DNA of 64,000 nucleotides from NCBI GenBank assembly GCA_963514095.1, contig OY741273.1, positions 18,985,465 through 19,049,464 of the forward strand, given 5' to 3'. A program made the translations under genes and the position numbers. Positions 34,701 through 47,308 of the stretch are shown piece after piece. The first letter of the stretch is position 1. Every line of letters begins with the position of its first letter. This DNA comes from Eutrigla gurnardus (Eukaryota > Chordata > Actinopteri > Perciformes > Triglidae). The notes below the pieces were generated by a model that was not told the origin of the DNA, ran no database searches, and worked only from the letters and a program-made list of their open reading frames with translations.

Positions 34701-37700
34701 ATATTTTGTGTGATCAAAGTAAAGTGACATGCCTTGTGCTGTCCCATTCGTATTTACCATTTCAAGCCCTCACAGCCTCAGTTAAGTCCCCGAGGGTTCA
34801 GGGTTTAAGGCTTTGGGGGGGACATTGAGGTTGGGCCAGGGACTTTCTGCTTAGGGCATTTGCGCCCATATGGGATGTGCCCTCACCTCTTGGCTGCAAA
34901 TGTCTTTTTAAGTGTTTTTCCCAGTTCCACTTCTTCCCTGCTGATTTACAAGTGTTCATTTAAAGGATTAGTTCTGTAATTCAAGGATAAATATTTGTAA
35001 CTATTTCAGCATGTCATGTCTAACATACAGGAGAGTGTTAGTGAGTGTGTGTAGGTGTGTTATAATACATGATATGTAGTGCACCAACCTCGTCATCAGG
35101 TATTCTGCACGGTTTATCAAAACTCACAGATGCAACATTCCTGCGCCCGTGTCATGGCTTATCGTTGAGCGTTTTTCCCTACAGACCATGAGTGATTTTG
35201 ACTATCTGAAGCTGCTGGGGAAAGGGACATTTGGTAAAGTGATCCTGGTTAAGGAGAAGGCAACGGGGATGTACTACGCCATGAAAATCCTCCGCAAAGA
35301 AGTCATCATTGCAAAAGTTAGTGTTAAACACATCACAGTAAAAAAAACAGTATTCTTGTTTAGTATGTGGTCTCACTCTCATCGTGTGTGTGTGTGTGTG
35401 TGTGTGTTCCTCTAGGATGAGGTGGCACACACAGTTACAGAAAGCAGAGTTCTTCAAAATACGCGGCATCCCTTTCTAACAGTGAGTTGATGGTGCCTAT
35501 GATGTTGCTTTCCAAAATAAAGGGACCATTAAATCAGTAAAATACAGATGCTAATATTTTTTTTTTTGCTTCTCTGCAGACACTAAAATATGCATTTCAA
35601 ACGCATGACCGGCTATGCTTTGTGATGGAGTATGCAAATGGAGGAGAAGTAAGTTTTCCTCTTTCGCATCTGGTCTACAAATGTATTAATATATACTGGT
35701 GTGACCGTTTGGAAGATGGCTAAATGTAGTGGTAGGGGTGTAAAAAAAAAAAGAAACCCAACACATTGTGATACTTCAGTTTAAGGGTGCTTTCCCACCT
35801 AATCCTTTGGTTTAGGTTATCCGTGTGGTTCGGTTAAAACAGAACTTTCTGCGTTTACCTGGTTGGTGAGGTTCATGTGTGGAAGCTGTCAATCAAATCA
35901 TAACTAGGTCGATTTGCAGCAATAATACTAATAATGGTGTTAATCAGTTATGTCCATGAGAACTCTGATTATACAGGACAAAAAATCCCCAAACTGTCCA
36001 TCAATGTCCTGTTAGTCTGACCCCGAGTTTACTCATCTGTGGGCTGACTGGGATTTGATAATGCGTCAAGTGTTGCTAAAGTAAAAACAAATCTGTCTTG
36101 GATGGAATTGTTAAGTTACAATATATCGTAGGGATTGCTTTGATTGCTGCATGTACTGGGCTGGTTATTAATCCCAAAATTCTGATTAGAAAGCAATTTT
36201 CTATATAACTGTAGACGGACAGAAACGGTCACATAAGAGAGAATAACAAACAAACGTAACCATTAATTTCAATTTTCAGGAAATCAAGTATCTCAAGTAA
36301 CATGAGGAATTGCTCTGTCACTTATTCCTGTCTACTTTTTAAAAATGCTTTTCAGCTCTTCTTTCACTTATCGAGGGACAGAGTGTTCACAGAAGACAGA
36401 GCCAGATTCTATGGTGCAGAAATAGTGTCAGCACTGGAGTACCTACACTCACGCAATGTCGTTTACAGGGATTTAAAGGTAAGGCGTTAAGGCATTCCTT
36501 AATATGCTATCACTTCAGATTGTGGTAGAATCTAGATCTGACATGCAGCCATAGCTGTGAAATAATTTGAGTCTTTCCCTGCACAGCTGGAGAACCTCAT
36601 GTTGGATAAGGACGGCCACATAAAGATAACAGACTTCGGGTTGTGTAAAGAGGGGATCACAGACGGTGCCACCATGAAAACCTTCTGTGGAACCCCGGAG
36701 TACCTGGCACCAGAGGTAACTGCACAATATATCGATAATGTGATCTGAGGCTAGATAGTGTCTCTCACAATATGGCATAAGTGTTGTCTTTTCTTGGTTT
36801 TAAAGGCCGTATTGCAATAAAGTGATGCAATTCTCTAAACTTTCTAGACTAGTTGTTTTCTTATTTGCTTTTCCCCACTTAGTCATTATAGCCACAATAC
36901 TGCTGATTATATATTGAATATCTCATTGCGTAAATATATTTTTAGAGATATCATACTTGAAGTATCATTGCAGTGCTTTGTTTACGTCATCCTGGGGCAC
37001 TATGTGAAAAAGCCGTCAGTCAGGGGTTGAACTTGGACCTTGTGTGTATGTGCTATTCACCTTAAAGGCTACTAGAGGTCCTGCCCTGCAGGAAATTTGT
37101 GGCTGCACTTGTAATTTGATGAAAAATTACTGTATGTAAAATGGACATTGGCCACAGAGTGCATTATCTTGAAGAATAAACATGTCAAAGATTTGATGCC
37201 TGCTGCCGAACAATTTCTAAATGTTTGTTTTGAAATTGGGGGGAAAAAAATAAAATTATTCTCCTGCACTATGATTTTTGCTCAACTCTTCATTCTCACC
37301 CTGTCAGGTGCTCGAAGACAATGATTATGGACGAGCGGTGGACTGGTGGGGACTGGGCGTGGTCATGTATGAGATGATGTGTGGTCGGTTGCCCTTCTAT
37401 AACCAGGACCACGAGCGTCTCTTTGAACTCATCCTCATGGAGGAGATCCGCTTCCCCAAGAACCTGGCTCCTGAAGCCAAGGCCCTGCTGGCTGGCCTGC
37501 TCAAAAAGGATCCCAAACAAAGGTTTGTGGTTCGCAGATGATGTTTTTTATGCTATTCGTCACACACTTCTGTTAGCTATTGTGCTGATGATGATCAGTT
37601 AGTTCTTTTAAAATATTTTTTATTTCACACACAGCTTCATCCAAAAAAAAAAAAAAAAAAAAAAAAATCTGAAATTGGGAGTGCAACATTTTAATATTCA

Positions 37701-38832
37701 ATTCATCCATCGTCTACCGCTTATCCTGTATTCAGGATCGCGGGCGGACTGGAGCCGATCCCAGCTCATTTTAATATTTATCAACACAATTAATTTAAGA
37801 CAAAATAAAGTCTTACCATTTATGTTCGGCTTCGCTGTGAAAACATGGCACATCAGCCGAATTACTTGCTCCTGAAGATAGCTCAAGTGAACATTTTCTT
37901 CCTTGGACTTTGCACCATGTCTGTAGCACTTGATTCTTTTTCTGAATGTTACACGAATGTTATGTGGTGTCCGCGGGGGCACCACATATTCACCTATAGA
38001 ATAAGTAAGCCAATTATTAAGCCTTTGTTCCTTCTTGATTAGTTTTGGTACAGGGAATTGGCCGTAAACAAGGACATAATTGATTGTTGTTTTGGTCGAG
38101 CCCAGTGTTCCCGGAAACTGTCGACGAACTGCTAATATTAGTACATTGTGCACTGCCTGGCTTACCAACACATGCACCTTTTAAGCTGTAAGGAAATGAG
38201 GAATACATTTGTCTAGAAATGATTAAATACAAGTCAGAAGAGACCGCACAATGTAAGTGCTTGTTGTACGTTTTCTAATGACAATGTTTACACAATTACC
38301 TGTAAAAAGAAAAGGTATTATGATGGTGTTTTTTTGTTTTATTTGCAGGCTTGGAGGAGGACCAGACGATGCCAAAGAAGTGATGAGCCACAAGTTCTTC
38401 ACCTCCATCAACTGGCAGGATGTTCTTGAAAAAAAGGTACTGGGGGGGGAAACAAAACAAATAACATTTCAAATAAGATGCTGAGAATGACTGACTATAC
38501 TGATATCTTTCTTCTCCTCAGCTGATTCCACCCTTCAAGCCCCAGGTAACGTCGGAGACGGACACTCGTTACTTCGATGATGAGTTCACAGCACAAACCA
38601 TAACGATAACTCCCCCTGACAAGTGTAAGTGTATGGACAACTGCCATTTGTGCTTCAAGTTTGGATATAAGGTTTTTACGCAATATTTTTTTTTTTAAAT
38701 GGTGGAAGTATTATTTATTTTTTTCTTCTCTCTCCCTTTGTGTGTACTTCAGATGACAGTTTAGACGCAGAGGACTCAGATCAGCGCACGCACTTCCCTC
38801 AGTTCTCCTACTCTGCCAGCATACGGGAATGA
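31780..38832 (+). CDS. akt2: AKT2 (protein kinase B beta)
   Basis: Thirteen coding exons give 482 residues, one more than human AKT2: 31780-31825, 32071-32202, 32324-32435, 33489-33642, 35185-35316, 35416-35481, 35580-35648, 36356-36478, 36587-36715, 37308-37522, 38349-38436, 38522-38624 and 38753-38832. The PH domain begins MNEVSVVREGWLHKRGE, with the PIP3-contacting region and Glu17 intact. The linker has GSPSD. The kinase domain has GKGTFG, YYAMK (Lys182), YRDLK (Asp276), DFG (Asp294), the activation-loop TFCGTPE (Thr310) and APE. The AGC tail ends in the hydrophobic motif FPQFSYS (Ser475). All catalytic and regulatory residues are present. MNEVSV and the SPSD linker favour AKT2 over AKT1/AKT3, and adjacent ccnp supports this. 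AKT2 acts downstream of PI3K in insulin and growth signalling. Confidence 0.97.
32690..32725 (+). repeat. fish dispersed repeat fragment
   Basis: GCGGAAGAAAATGGATGGAT followed by further TGGA steps. It is the terminal motif of a common teleost repeat. The related motif in opposite orientation lies at 37705. Confidence 0.5.
34115..34250. mobile_element. common teleost short interspersed repeat
   Basis: Contains GGGCATTTTATGCCTTTATT, then GAGAGACAGGAAATGAGGGG and a G-rich stretch. I recognise this as a very abundant teleost repeat. It directly abuts the next element. Confidence 0.55.
34252..34845. mobile_element. non-autonomous DNA transposon with terminal inverted repeats
   Basis: The left end reads GGGCCCAATCCTAATGTCCC and the right end is its approximate inverse (GGGACATTGAGGTTGGGCC). 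A second inverted pair lies just inside (CCTGAGGGCTTAGG against its complement). The element is about 590 bases, has no coding capacity, and sits in the akt2 intron before the first kinase exon. The class is probably hAT-like; target-site duplications are not clear to me. Confidence 0.6.
35380..35407. repeat. short (GT)n microsatellite in an akt2 intron
   Basis: About 12 GT units only nine bases before the acceptor of the akt2 exon at 35416. It therefore occupies the position of the polypyrimidine tract. Confidence 0.85.
37634..37770. repeat. poly-A run and dispersed repeat fragment in an akt2 intron
   Basis: A run of about 29 A residues, then ATTCATCCATCGTCTACCGC...GGAGCCGATCCCAGCT, a motif of a common fish LINE/SINE-related repeat. 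It is reverse-oriented relative to the copy at 32.69 kb. Confidence 0.55.
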
Positions 38833-41800
38833 TCACTCAGATTCTTGAGCGAGCAGGCAGGCTAACACACAATCACAATCTCTCACACACACTTGCACTG
38901 CTGGGGAACGACACAAACGACCACAAACAAAAAAACTGGCACAAGACACATTTTCATTCAGTCTTTAACGCACTTACCTACACAAACACACACACACACA
39001 CACACACATCCTGGCTATTCAGACAAGACAGGATCATCGAGTATGAAATGAACACACAGGCCGTGAATGACTGACCGCAGCAGGTTTGTGTGGACAGACT
39101 GGCAGCTTTGTCTCTGTGCGTCCTCTCAGGGTTGGCTTTAGGCTTCCCTGCAGGACCTCTGCTGCACTACACTGGGGTACCACATCAAAGCCTTGACACT
39201 TTGAAAACCAGGTTATGCCAGCAAGTACACCTCTTTTACCAGCTGTACCCATGTCACACATACACAACCCATGCATAGACTGCATATATAAACACACAGA
39301 CGTACTTGATAGAATTTTAAAAAAGTATAATCAAAATTAGGAAAATGGAAAAGATTTTGCAGGAAAAGACAAATTGTTACATCGATTGTTACGGTTTTAA
39401 ATGTAAAGCCATATTTCTGCGTTTTTTTTTGTTTGTTATTTTTTGTGGTTTTTGTTTTCCTTTTTTTTTTTTGTTTTTTTTTTAAACAAGTGCTCTTTCT
39501 GGAACTTGCTGTTACAAATCAAGCGTGGGACTTTTCCTACCATAAGGGGGAAATGGGGGGGAAAGAGAGGGAGGGTTGCCATTTCTGTGTTTGCACTGCA
39601 CGTGTGTGTATAAGCGAATGATCGAGTAGATGTGTGAATGTACATGTGTGTGTGTGCGTGCATTTGAGTGCAGGAGGACGTATGAACAACCAGTTTGATT
39701 CGCAACCATCCATTTGTGTCAGTTTTAATGCATGTTTTTAAACTCTGAACTATTGCTGGAAAATCGACGAGAGGACACTACACAACACACACTCAATGGC
39801 CTTTTTTTAAAGGGAACAAGCATGTAATTTATGATTGCTGTGACCAGCTTAGCGCTAAATTGACTCAGTCAGGAATAGAAACTGGGATCTCTTGCATGGC
39901 TAACCTTTGCTTTAAAAGCTGCATTCATTTAACTTAAAGTGATGCAGCAGTCAGGTTCTTGGAGTCCATGTCGCCGGGTCCAGACTGACCTGATCAGCTC
40001 ACTGCTGGTTGGATGTGTAAGAGTGAGATTTCATTAAGGCCAGTCACTATGTGTTTAACAGCATAAGAATAGAAGAAAAGAGGAGGATAGAGACAACGGC
40101 GCTTTACCATAGACCAATGTAGACGCACACAGCCATTTACTGTCCTCGATCCAGTAATTCTCACTCCCTAGCTGAGGGTTAGGCACCAATCTTTTGTTCG
40201 TTTTCTCTTTGTAATGTCAGTTTACGTTTTTTCTTTTACTTTTTTTTTTTTTTAATGTTCCCGTATTTAAAGAATGAGAGTTCAATCGTTGGTTAAGTCT
40301 TTATAACGAGGCCAAAAAAATGACTGACTTGGTGGACGTTTCACACTTCAAATGATTCCACGTCTGGTGTTGAGGACCTTTTTGTTTGTGTTTCCTTTAA
40401 TGATATGTCAAGGCACTTAAATCTGCGTAGTAGTCGGAAGTAACAGTCTGCAGGTTTACAATCTTAACTAAATGCTGCATGAGCTGGTCGACCAACCTTC
40501 AACCTGCAGACGGGGAATCAAAACAGTGTATGCTTGTTAAGTTAAAATGAAATGAATTTACTTTGAGTAATGACAGCACATGATAACACAGATACACATA
40601 TTAACGCAAGCATTTTATGTTCCATATTAGTGGAAGAGATGCTGGCTGCTCTTCGAGCTTCACTAAAGGAACATCAAGATCTGTTTGTCATGATTTTGGT
40701 TGTGTTTGTTGATTTTTATCCTTTTTTGTCCATCTATTTCTCAAATTTTGGAAGACACATTGTCTTGTTTAAGTATACATTATATAAAAAATTATATATT
40801 AAACGTTTTTAAATGGCTTTCTTTTTGATTATGTTCTTCATTTCAAGGGTTTTCCATTGGATGAATGCTAAGAGCTAAGATGGTAATTATTGGTAATATG
40901 ATTTTTAAATGGGCAGATGATTTTTTTTTTTTTGCATCGTCACTTACATACACTGTTCATAATTTGGATAATTCAGCACATATAAGGAAAGTATAAGGGA
41001 AGTTTATATCGGTTGGATTAATTTTGAAACTAGAGAGAAAATAGTCCCTAAGTAGTTAGAACTTGCCCAATTTTACTCCTTTGTTAAAAAAAAAAAAAAA
41101 AAAAAAACTATAAAAAAATAAATAAACTAAACTATACTATTTTCTAAGCAGATAAGACCCATCCTTTCATTTATATGACAGAATAATTAAATGTGTAGTT
41201 TTCCACCATTCTCTGCAGAGCACTTATTCTACAGCGATATGTAAAGGTTTCGCAAAAAAACCCCTCTTATCAGCATTCTCCGGGATACCCGTCATGTCGC
41301 ATATTGATTCGTTTTTGTTGCGTTTGTGTGAGTGTGACAGTGAGACGTTTGAATGAAAAATGGTGAGGACACAGAAAAGCAGCAGGTTTTTTGACTCTCA
41401 TCGTTGGGCAGCAGGGGCCCCAGTTCCTGCAGATGATCATGTGATCAAATGGCTTTGATTTACAGTTAACAACTTCCAGCACCTCTCCTCACTGGCTCAG
41501 GCACAGCCATCATACTCTAGCCTAGTGTCCTGCTTTGGAAACGGCAGGAACGGATACCAGAACCACTGCACTGATGGACTCCACTGTGGATTTGCCTTCA
41601 TTGTTATCATGGCCATAAGGGGGTGCTGCTGAACTTTTTTGATATTGGTTGTGAAGCCATACTCTTGAACCTTGCTGCTGGCCACGCTTTAAGCAATGCT
41701 TCACAGCTGAACATGCAAGTTAATACCCCTGACCTCTCCTGTAGGCATACACAGGCACAACAAGTGCCTCCTCACTATTGTGTAAATACCAAAAAGAAAA

Positions 41801-42172
41801 AAAAAAAAAAAGAAAAAAAAGCTTGATGGTGAATGCAGCATTTGTAGTGGGGGAGGCCTGCAGCTTTGTAGTATTTGATTTGCAGCTTTACTATGGTTAC
41901 CTTGCTTCTCTGTATATTTGAATGTGATTAACAGTCACGAATGTCACACCTGATGCTGGTGTAACAAGAATTTTTTGTTCGCTTGTTGCTGTTAGTTGAA
42001 GCTCAGAGGGCAATGAAAAAAAAACAATCTTTAAGGGGAGGACATTGTCCTGGTAGACAGTTTCAGTCCCCCTTTGCAAGACTTTACAATGTAACGGGTG
42101 ATACCTGCTACAATATTGTAGCTTATAACATTTGCAACTATAATGTGCCAGTAAACATTTTTACTGAATAAA
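38833..42172 (+). other. akt2: akt2 3' UTR
   Basis: No splice sites or conserved frames are seen between the akt2 stop codon and AATAAA at 42167-42172, giving a 3' UTR of about 3.3 kb. It contains a CA repeat (38982-39008), T-rich and A-rich runs (39420-39485, 41083-41108) and AT-rich segments. The end is inferred from the last strong polyadenylation signal before the ccnp promoter. Confidence 0.55.
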
Positions 42173-42786
42173 GCTGTGTGTGTGTGTGTATTTATTTTGC
42201 AATGTTTTACATACTGTACACCTGCACAGTCTGATGCAATCATATGTAAAGGTTAGTATCTTCAGTGTATCATGAGCCTTCGCTAAACCATTCAAGACAC
42301 AGAGGTCATGGCCCGGATGTTGTGGCAAGAAATCAGGTTTTTAATTTTAAAAAATGTGATGAGTCAATATCCTTACAGGTTTGGTAGACAAATGTTTAGG
42401 GATATAAAAGTGAGGGGGGAAGTAATTAGTGACATTAATGTAAAAACTGGAAGGTAAATTAGACTTTGGGTGGATACTGCCTTTTTGGATGGAGTTGCTC
42501 TTGGGGAATCGATTATTAGCCCCGATGAATACACACAACGAGCCTGGAGTAAACGTTTTTAATTGGATTGCATAATATAAATTTACATTAGCATGTCCTC
42601 TTCAAACATACAAAAGAAGGTGGCTAAAACAATTATATTTATAGATCAGATAACGGGAAGTTCGTTCACACTCACCCATATAAGCCTCGACGTTTTGGTC
42701 TTTCAACGTGTCATATTATTCGGTCACATTTGATTTTTCAAACGTCGACCGGAAGTCCCGGTGCTAACCCGTCCGGTGTCCCCACC

Positions 42787-42791
42787 CCAAT
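42787..42791 (+). promoter_or_regulatory. ccnp: CCAAT box in the ccnp promoter
   Basis: CCAAT about 145 bases upstream of the ccnp start codon in a GC-rich region. It is a plausible NF-Y site. Confidence 0.4.
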
Positions 42792-42935
42792 CAGCGTGGC
42801 CCGGGCCCACCTGCCTGCCTTTATTAGAGGCTATGCGAGCGGCATGGCTGCCCTCTCCGCTCCAAGCCTCCACCGACACCCTTGGATAAGTAGCTGCAGC
42901 GGCCCGGAACGGGGGAGCTGTCTCCGGCTGTGACC

Positions 42936-45900
42936 ATGGCCAGGACCGGTTTCTGCGACTCCAAGCCCCTGCTGGACTTACACAAGAAGGTGAGCATCTG
43001 CTCAGTAACAACAACAACAAAACGTTTACACATTCAGTGCTGTTGAAGTCATCAGGTGCTTAATCCCTATATTTAAAAAAAAAAAAAACTCATTTTTATT
43101 AAGTTTATGTTCCATCTGTTTGATAGTATGTATGAGTATTCAGTTAAATAACTCATTAATTCAAACCCAACTCATTTACTGCACATTTCACAGGCTTTTC
43201 GATTCAAGTTGTGTAATCCATCACCTGCCATGATCCCAGGTGTGAAGGAGAGGCAGATTAGATGATTGGGAGTGTTAACGACCTCAAGTGGACAACTATT
43301 TGAGCACATCCGTTTTGTGGCGCTGCTGTCCAATGATAACCAATGTTCATGCACTGCAGGTTATGTTATATGTTCCCCTTTTAGATGTGGTAATAAAAAG
43401 GTGTGATCACATCAGTATGACTTTCTGTTGTAAATGCAGGCGGATGAGAGGCGAGCCCCCTTAAGGACATGGTCAAACACCTGTGGGCCTATAGATCGCT
43501 GGCAGCCTGTGGAAGTAGACGAGTCCAGAATGGTCCCTGTGAAAATGGAGCCAGAACGCAGATGGGTGCGCCCTTTTTTTTTTTTTTTGTTCTTCACCCA
43601 ATGCATACCACAGTGTTTTACCATCTTTCCCCACCATATTTGTCTTAAATGACGACTGAAGTGGTGAGAAGAGGATCACGATGTGACAGATCTGCCCTTT
43701 TGTTGCAGTAGAAGTGACTGTTTGTAATCTAGCCGATCTCTAAATATGAGACGTTACATTCACAGTAAACTTATGTTGTTTGAAGCATCAGCTAAGCATA
43801 TTAAGGAGTTTATTTTTTCTGTGATCTCAACAATCCCACTTCCAAGTGCATGTGTGTCTGGCACTGTCTGTTTGCAGGAAAGGAGGCTATCGATGCAAAC
43901 AAGCGACTGCATCATCATGGGGTTCCACGAAGACGGTTTAACACCCTCAGCCGGTAGTGTAAATCAATACCAACAGGTTTTCAAAAAAATAGTTGTCACC
44001 CCAGAGTCTCAAATAAATGCACTTAAGGAAAAATGGTCATTTTGCCAGATGGAAACTTTGGGACTCGATGCAGAGATGGTTACTTTACCGTGTTGTGAAT
44101 GAAGAGTGAAAATGGGTTACTGTGTGGCAGATGGGTGTGTGGAGGAGCCTGTGCTTCTTTACCCTCATGGGCTGCAGACTCGCCACAGCCTCCAGGCGCT
44201 GGTGCCCAGCTTGCTGCGCCTTGAAGTGGAGGCCGCACTGGAGAAACTGGACCTCATATTGGACCGAGGGTATGCCTGGGACATGTTCCTGGATATGATG
44301 GTGAGAAATTGTCAACGGAGATTACATCCCAAGTGTTTTATCTAAACATTTCTATTTTTTCCCCCCACAAAATGTGCTATATGCAGACCTCACCACTAAT
44401 TATATAATTGAGGGGCAGATTGGCTGTTTCTCTTTAAATATTTAGTGCATGCCTTCTGTTTTCGCCCTGCAGAGAACTCAAACACAAAACTCTCTTCCAA
44501 ACGCTGACCTGCCCCGGCATTTTACGGATGCCACTCGTTCCGTCCTGGTAGACTGGCTCATTCAAGTTCATGTAAGTAGATGGCGGGTTTCTTCTTCTTC
44601 CTCAAAACGCAGCTGGTCTAAATGTTCAGTAAATGTAACCTGTGGACCGCTGGTAAACGCAAATCATGGCTAGTCTTGGGTAAGTAAAACACTAAATTGG
44701 ATGGCATGTCAGGAGTTAGAGTTGGATCATTTATCCCACTCATACCTGTACACTAAATTGTAATCTACCATACAGACTGGAAACAGATAGCCTGGCTAGA
44801 TCCAAAGTATCTCTAAAACTCCATGAAATTTTAACGGATTTGTTGAATCCATACCAAATCCAACAAATAAAATGAGGTTTTATGGTTTTCAATCTTGATT
44901 GCCTGGTTTATTTCCTACCAGGAGATGATGCATTTTCAGGAAGAGACCCTCTATCTGGCCATACACCTCCTCAACCGCTCCCTGCGCCTCCTCAAGGTGA
45001 CCACAGTCAACCTGCAGCTCCTCGGCATAGTTTGCCTCTTCCTTGCTGCAAAGAAGGAAGAGTGTCTCCTTCCTGAGGTAATTTTTCTCAGCACGAAGCC
45101 CAACTATGAATTTGTAGCGTGCGTGTGTGTGTGTCGTCTGATGTAGCTAAATCAATTTCTAGGTTTCATTTTATTTATTCCTGGCTAGTTATAGATTTAA
45201 CGCGTTGGGATATGACTCACTTTTTTTCTCTTTAACCATGAGTGAGTAACAATCGAACCTTTTTTTTTTTTTTATAACCACCTTCTTTCAGGTGTCTGGA
45301 CTGTGCTACTTGATGGACCACACCTACACTACACATCAGCTGCTCCGAATGGAGCGCAAAGTCCTCTTAGCACTCAAGTTTGATTTGTCCTACTGTCCTC
45401 CTCTGCACTTCCTCATCCTCCTGGCCTCTGTTGCTCACTGTAGTGCAAAGGTACATCTGCATTGTTTGTTCTTTTGTCCAGCTTCCCCATTTCTGTCACT
45501 GTGGTCACTTCACACCGATATGTAGGGATCTGAAGTGTCATCTGTGCCACCAGGTGGTGTGGATGGCCCGTTATCTGCTGGAGCTGTCTCTCCTGGAGGG
45601 CCAGTGTGTAGCGTTTTTGCCTGTGCAGCTGGCAGGAGCAGCACTCTGCATGTCTCGGCAAGTTCTGCAGGAGCCCGCAACACCAGAAGGAGAGGCTGCA
45701 TGGTGCCTGGCCTCCAGCGTCCATCTTGGCAGGTGTGTCTTGATGTGGTCTTCCTCATCCGAAGGGCCCTTCTTGAGAGCTCCTCCCCTGGCATCACCAG
45801 CCAGTTACTCGGTTTACATCGGTTGTTGTTTTAATCTGTTTGCTTCTCGTTTTTCAGTGAGACAGCCCTGCTGAAGATCATGCAAATTATGGCTGGTGCC

Positions 45901-46026
45901 GCAGCCAAGGCCCACACCCGAGAGACCCGCGCTACTTTTATTAAATTCTCCTCCCCAGAGACTATGCAGGTCAGCAGGCACCCAGGTCTAAACAATGCTG
46001 CTGGTCTTCTGGACTTATGCACTTGA
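42936..46026 (+). CDS. ccnp: Cyclin P (CNTD2-type cyclin)
   Basis: Nine exons give about 395 residues: 42936-42989, 43440-43565, 43878-43953, 44131-44300, 44473-44571, 44922-45077, 45292-45450, 45554-45732 and 45858-46026. The first cyclin fold has the MRxILVDW-like block TRSVLVDWLIQVH (Asp169), then HFQEETLYLAIHLLNR and FLAAKKEE, keeping the Lys and Glu normally used to contact a CDK. TYTTHQLLRMERKVL and a helical second cyclin fold follow. The N-terminal 140 residues are unconserved and carry no destruction box that I can see. Assignment to cyclin P rests on the divergent cyclin box and on its position immediately downstream of akt2, as in mammals (AKT2-CCNP). The partner kinase is unknown. 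AATAAA lies at 46405. Confidence 0.88.
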
Positions 46027-46940
46027 CATTCGCGAAACCCCAGAAATTCACTATTACGCCGAAGCTCCAAGTTCGAGATGCCAGACCAGCATCACGTGAG
46101 GACTGGACTTGTGTGCGATCCATGCCTCTGACCGAGGCTGAACACACTTTGCTGTGGAACCTGTGGGGATTTGCCATGGACATGGGTGAGGAAGAAGTAT
46201 GAACGGTTTTGATGCCAAAACCATTGTTTGACAAAGGAGTGCGTGCGCTTTGCATGCATGTCCTAAAGTCAACCCAGTGGCGCACCCGTTTTATGATCTT
46301 ATTTTGCAGCCAATTTATAAAATATATGAAATGTATTGATTTGTCCTGATCTTGTCATTTGTGAAGAGGATGTGGGCTGTCTACAAAGTTATTTTAAATG
46401 TCAAAATAAAGAGTCCGCTGCAAAACTTTGAATTTCAGCTGTTTTATTTTGCACAAGCCTATTTAATTCTGTTGACATGACAGCAGAGCCCCCTTCTGGC
46501 TGCGTTGTTGGCTCTTCCTGCTCACATGTTCTAGCACCCGGACATAGCCGAGTGGCTCAAAGGAGTCACTGGAGAATGTTGGACAGCTGATACAGCATTA
46601 CTATATATCAATAGAAACGACTGCACAATTTGTCCACCACCAATTCTGTGTTAGGTGAGCTCTCAATCATCTGCAGTTATGTGCATGCAGGTTCATTCCA
46701 GCAAGCAGCAATGTTTGCTGGCACAGGCTGTGTGCAAATCTTTACCGTCAGCTGCTGTTTTGAAATAAACCCAGCTACATTACTGGAGGCCACAGCTCAA
46801 GTCACTGATTTTTGCTGAATCTATCTTTCTTGGTGCAACACGTATATGTTTAGTAAATGTTTACTTCACATATGAAGTCTTGTAATGATCCTCTTTGTTC
46901 GTTGCACGCTTGTCACACTGCTAACGTGCACTCATTTCTG

Positions 46941-46971
46941 ATTGGCTGTCGTGGATTTGTCACGGACCAAT
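46941..46971. promoter_or_regulatory. cipc: paired inverted CCAAT boxes in the cipc promoter
   Basis: ATTGG at 46941-46945 and CCAAT at 46967-46971, in a region upstream of the inferred first cipc exon. Paired NF-Y sites in opposite orientation are common in TATA-less promoters. Confidence 0.4.
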
Positions 46972-47074
46972 GGGCGTTTACCTCGAGGAGAGGGATCATT
47001 TTATTGTGTCTGGTAGGAGGTCCAACCAGCAGGCGTCTGTGTGGGTTCAATTGAGGTAACGACGACAATCACCC

Positions 47075-47215
47075 CACGTTGTTTTCGGCGGGACACTTTT
47101 TTTGTTTGTTTTTTTTGGTCTGCTTCTTGCCGGCATACCTGGTCGAATGACGCAACGTTTCGATATTGTCTTGTGGCTCTTTTTATATTTTTAAAAACAT
47201 TGTCATGGTCACGTT
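47075..47215 (+). promoter_or_regulatory. cipc: two CACGTT E'-box-like sites near the cipc start
   Basis: CACGTT at 47075-47080 and again at 47210-47215. This non-canonical E-box is used by CLOCK-BMAL1 at Per2. CIPC is itself a clock-regulated repressor of CLOCK-BMAL1, so feedback control is plausible but inferred. No perfect CACGTG was seen nearby. Confidence 0.25.
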
Positions 47216-47219
47216 AAAC

Positions 47220-47308
47220 GTCGGCGTCAAGCTAGCTAGAATGTAGCCGACGGATAGCCGATTTCAAAACAAAAGCGGGGAAGTTGCCACTCTTGGATAA
47301 ACGTGCAC
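47220..47308 (+). other. cipc: cipc non-coding first exon (putative)
   Basis: Ends at a consensus donor (GCAC|GTAAGT). The coding exon starts behind an acceptor at 49304 with only 8 nt before the ATG, so an upstream 5' UTR exon is required. The start coordinate is approximate. Confidence 0.4.

Noticed and set aside
46520..46600. tRNA-like string TAGCCGAGTGGCTCAAAGG near 46550
   Set aside because: It resembles a serine/leucine tRNA D-arm, but I could not find matching acceptor stem, anticodon and T-arm sequences around it.
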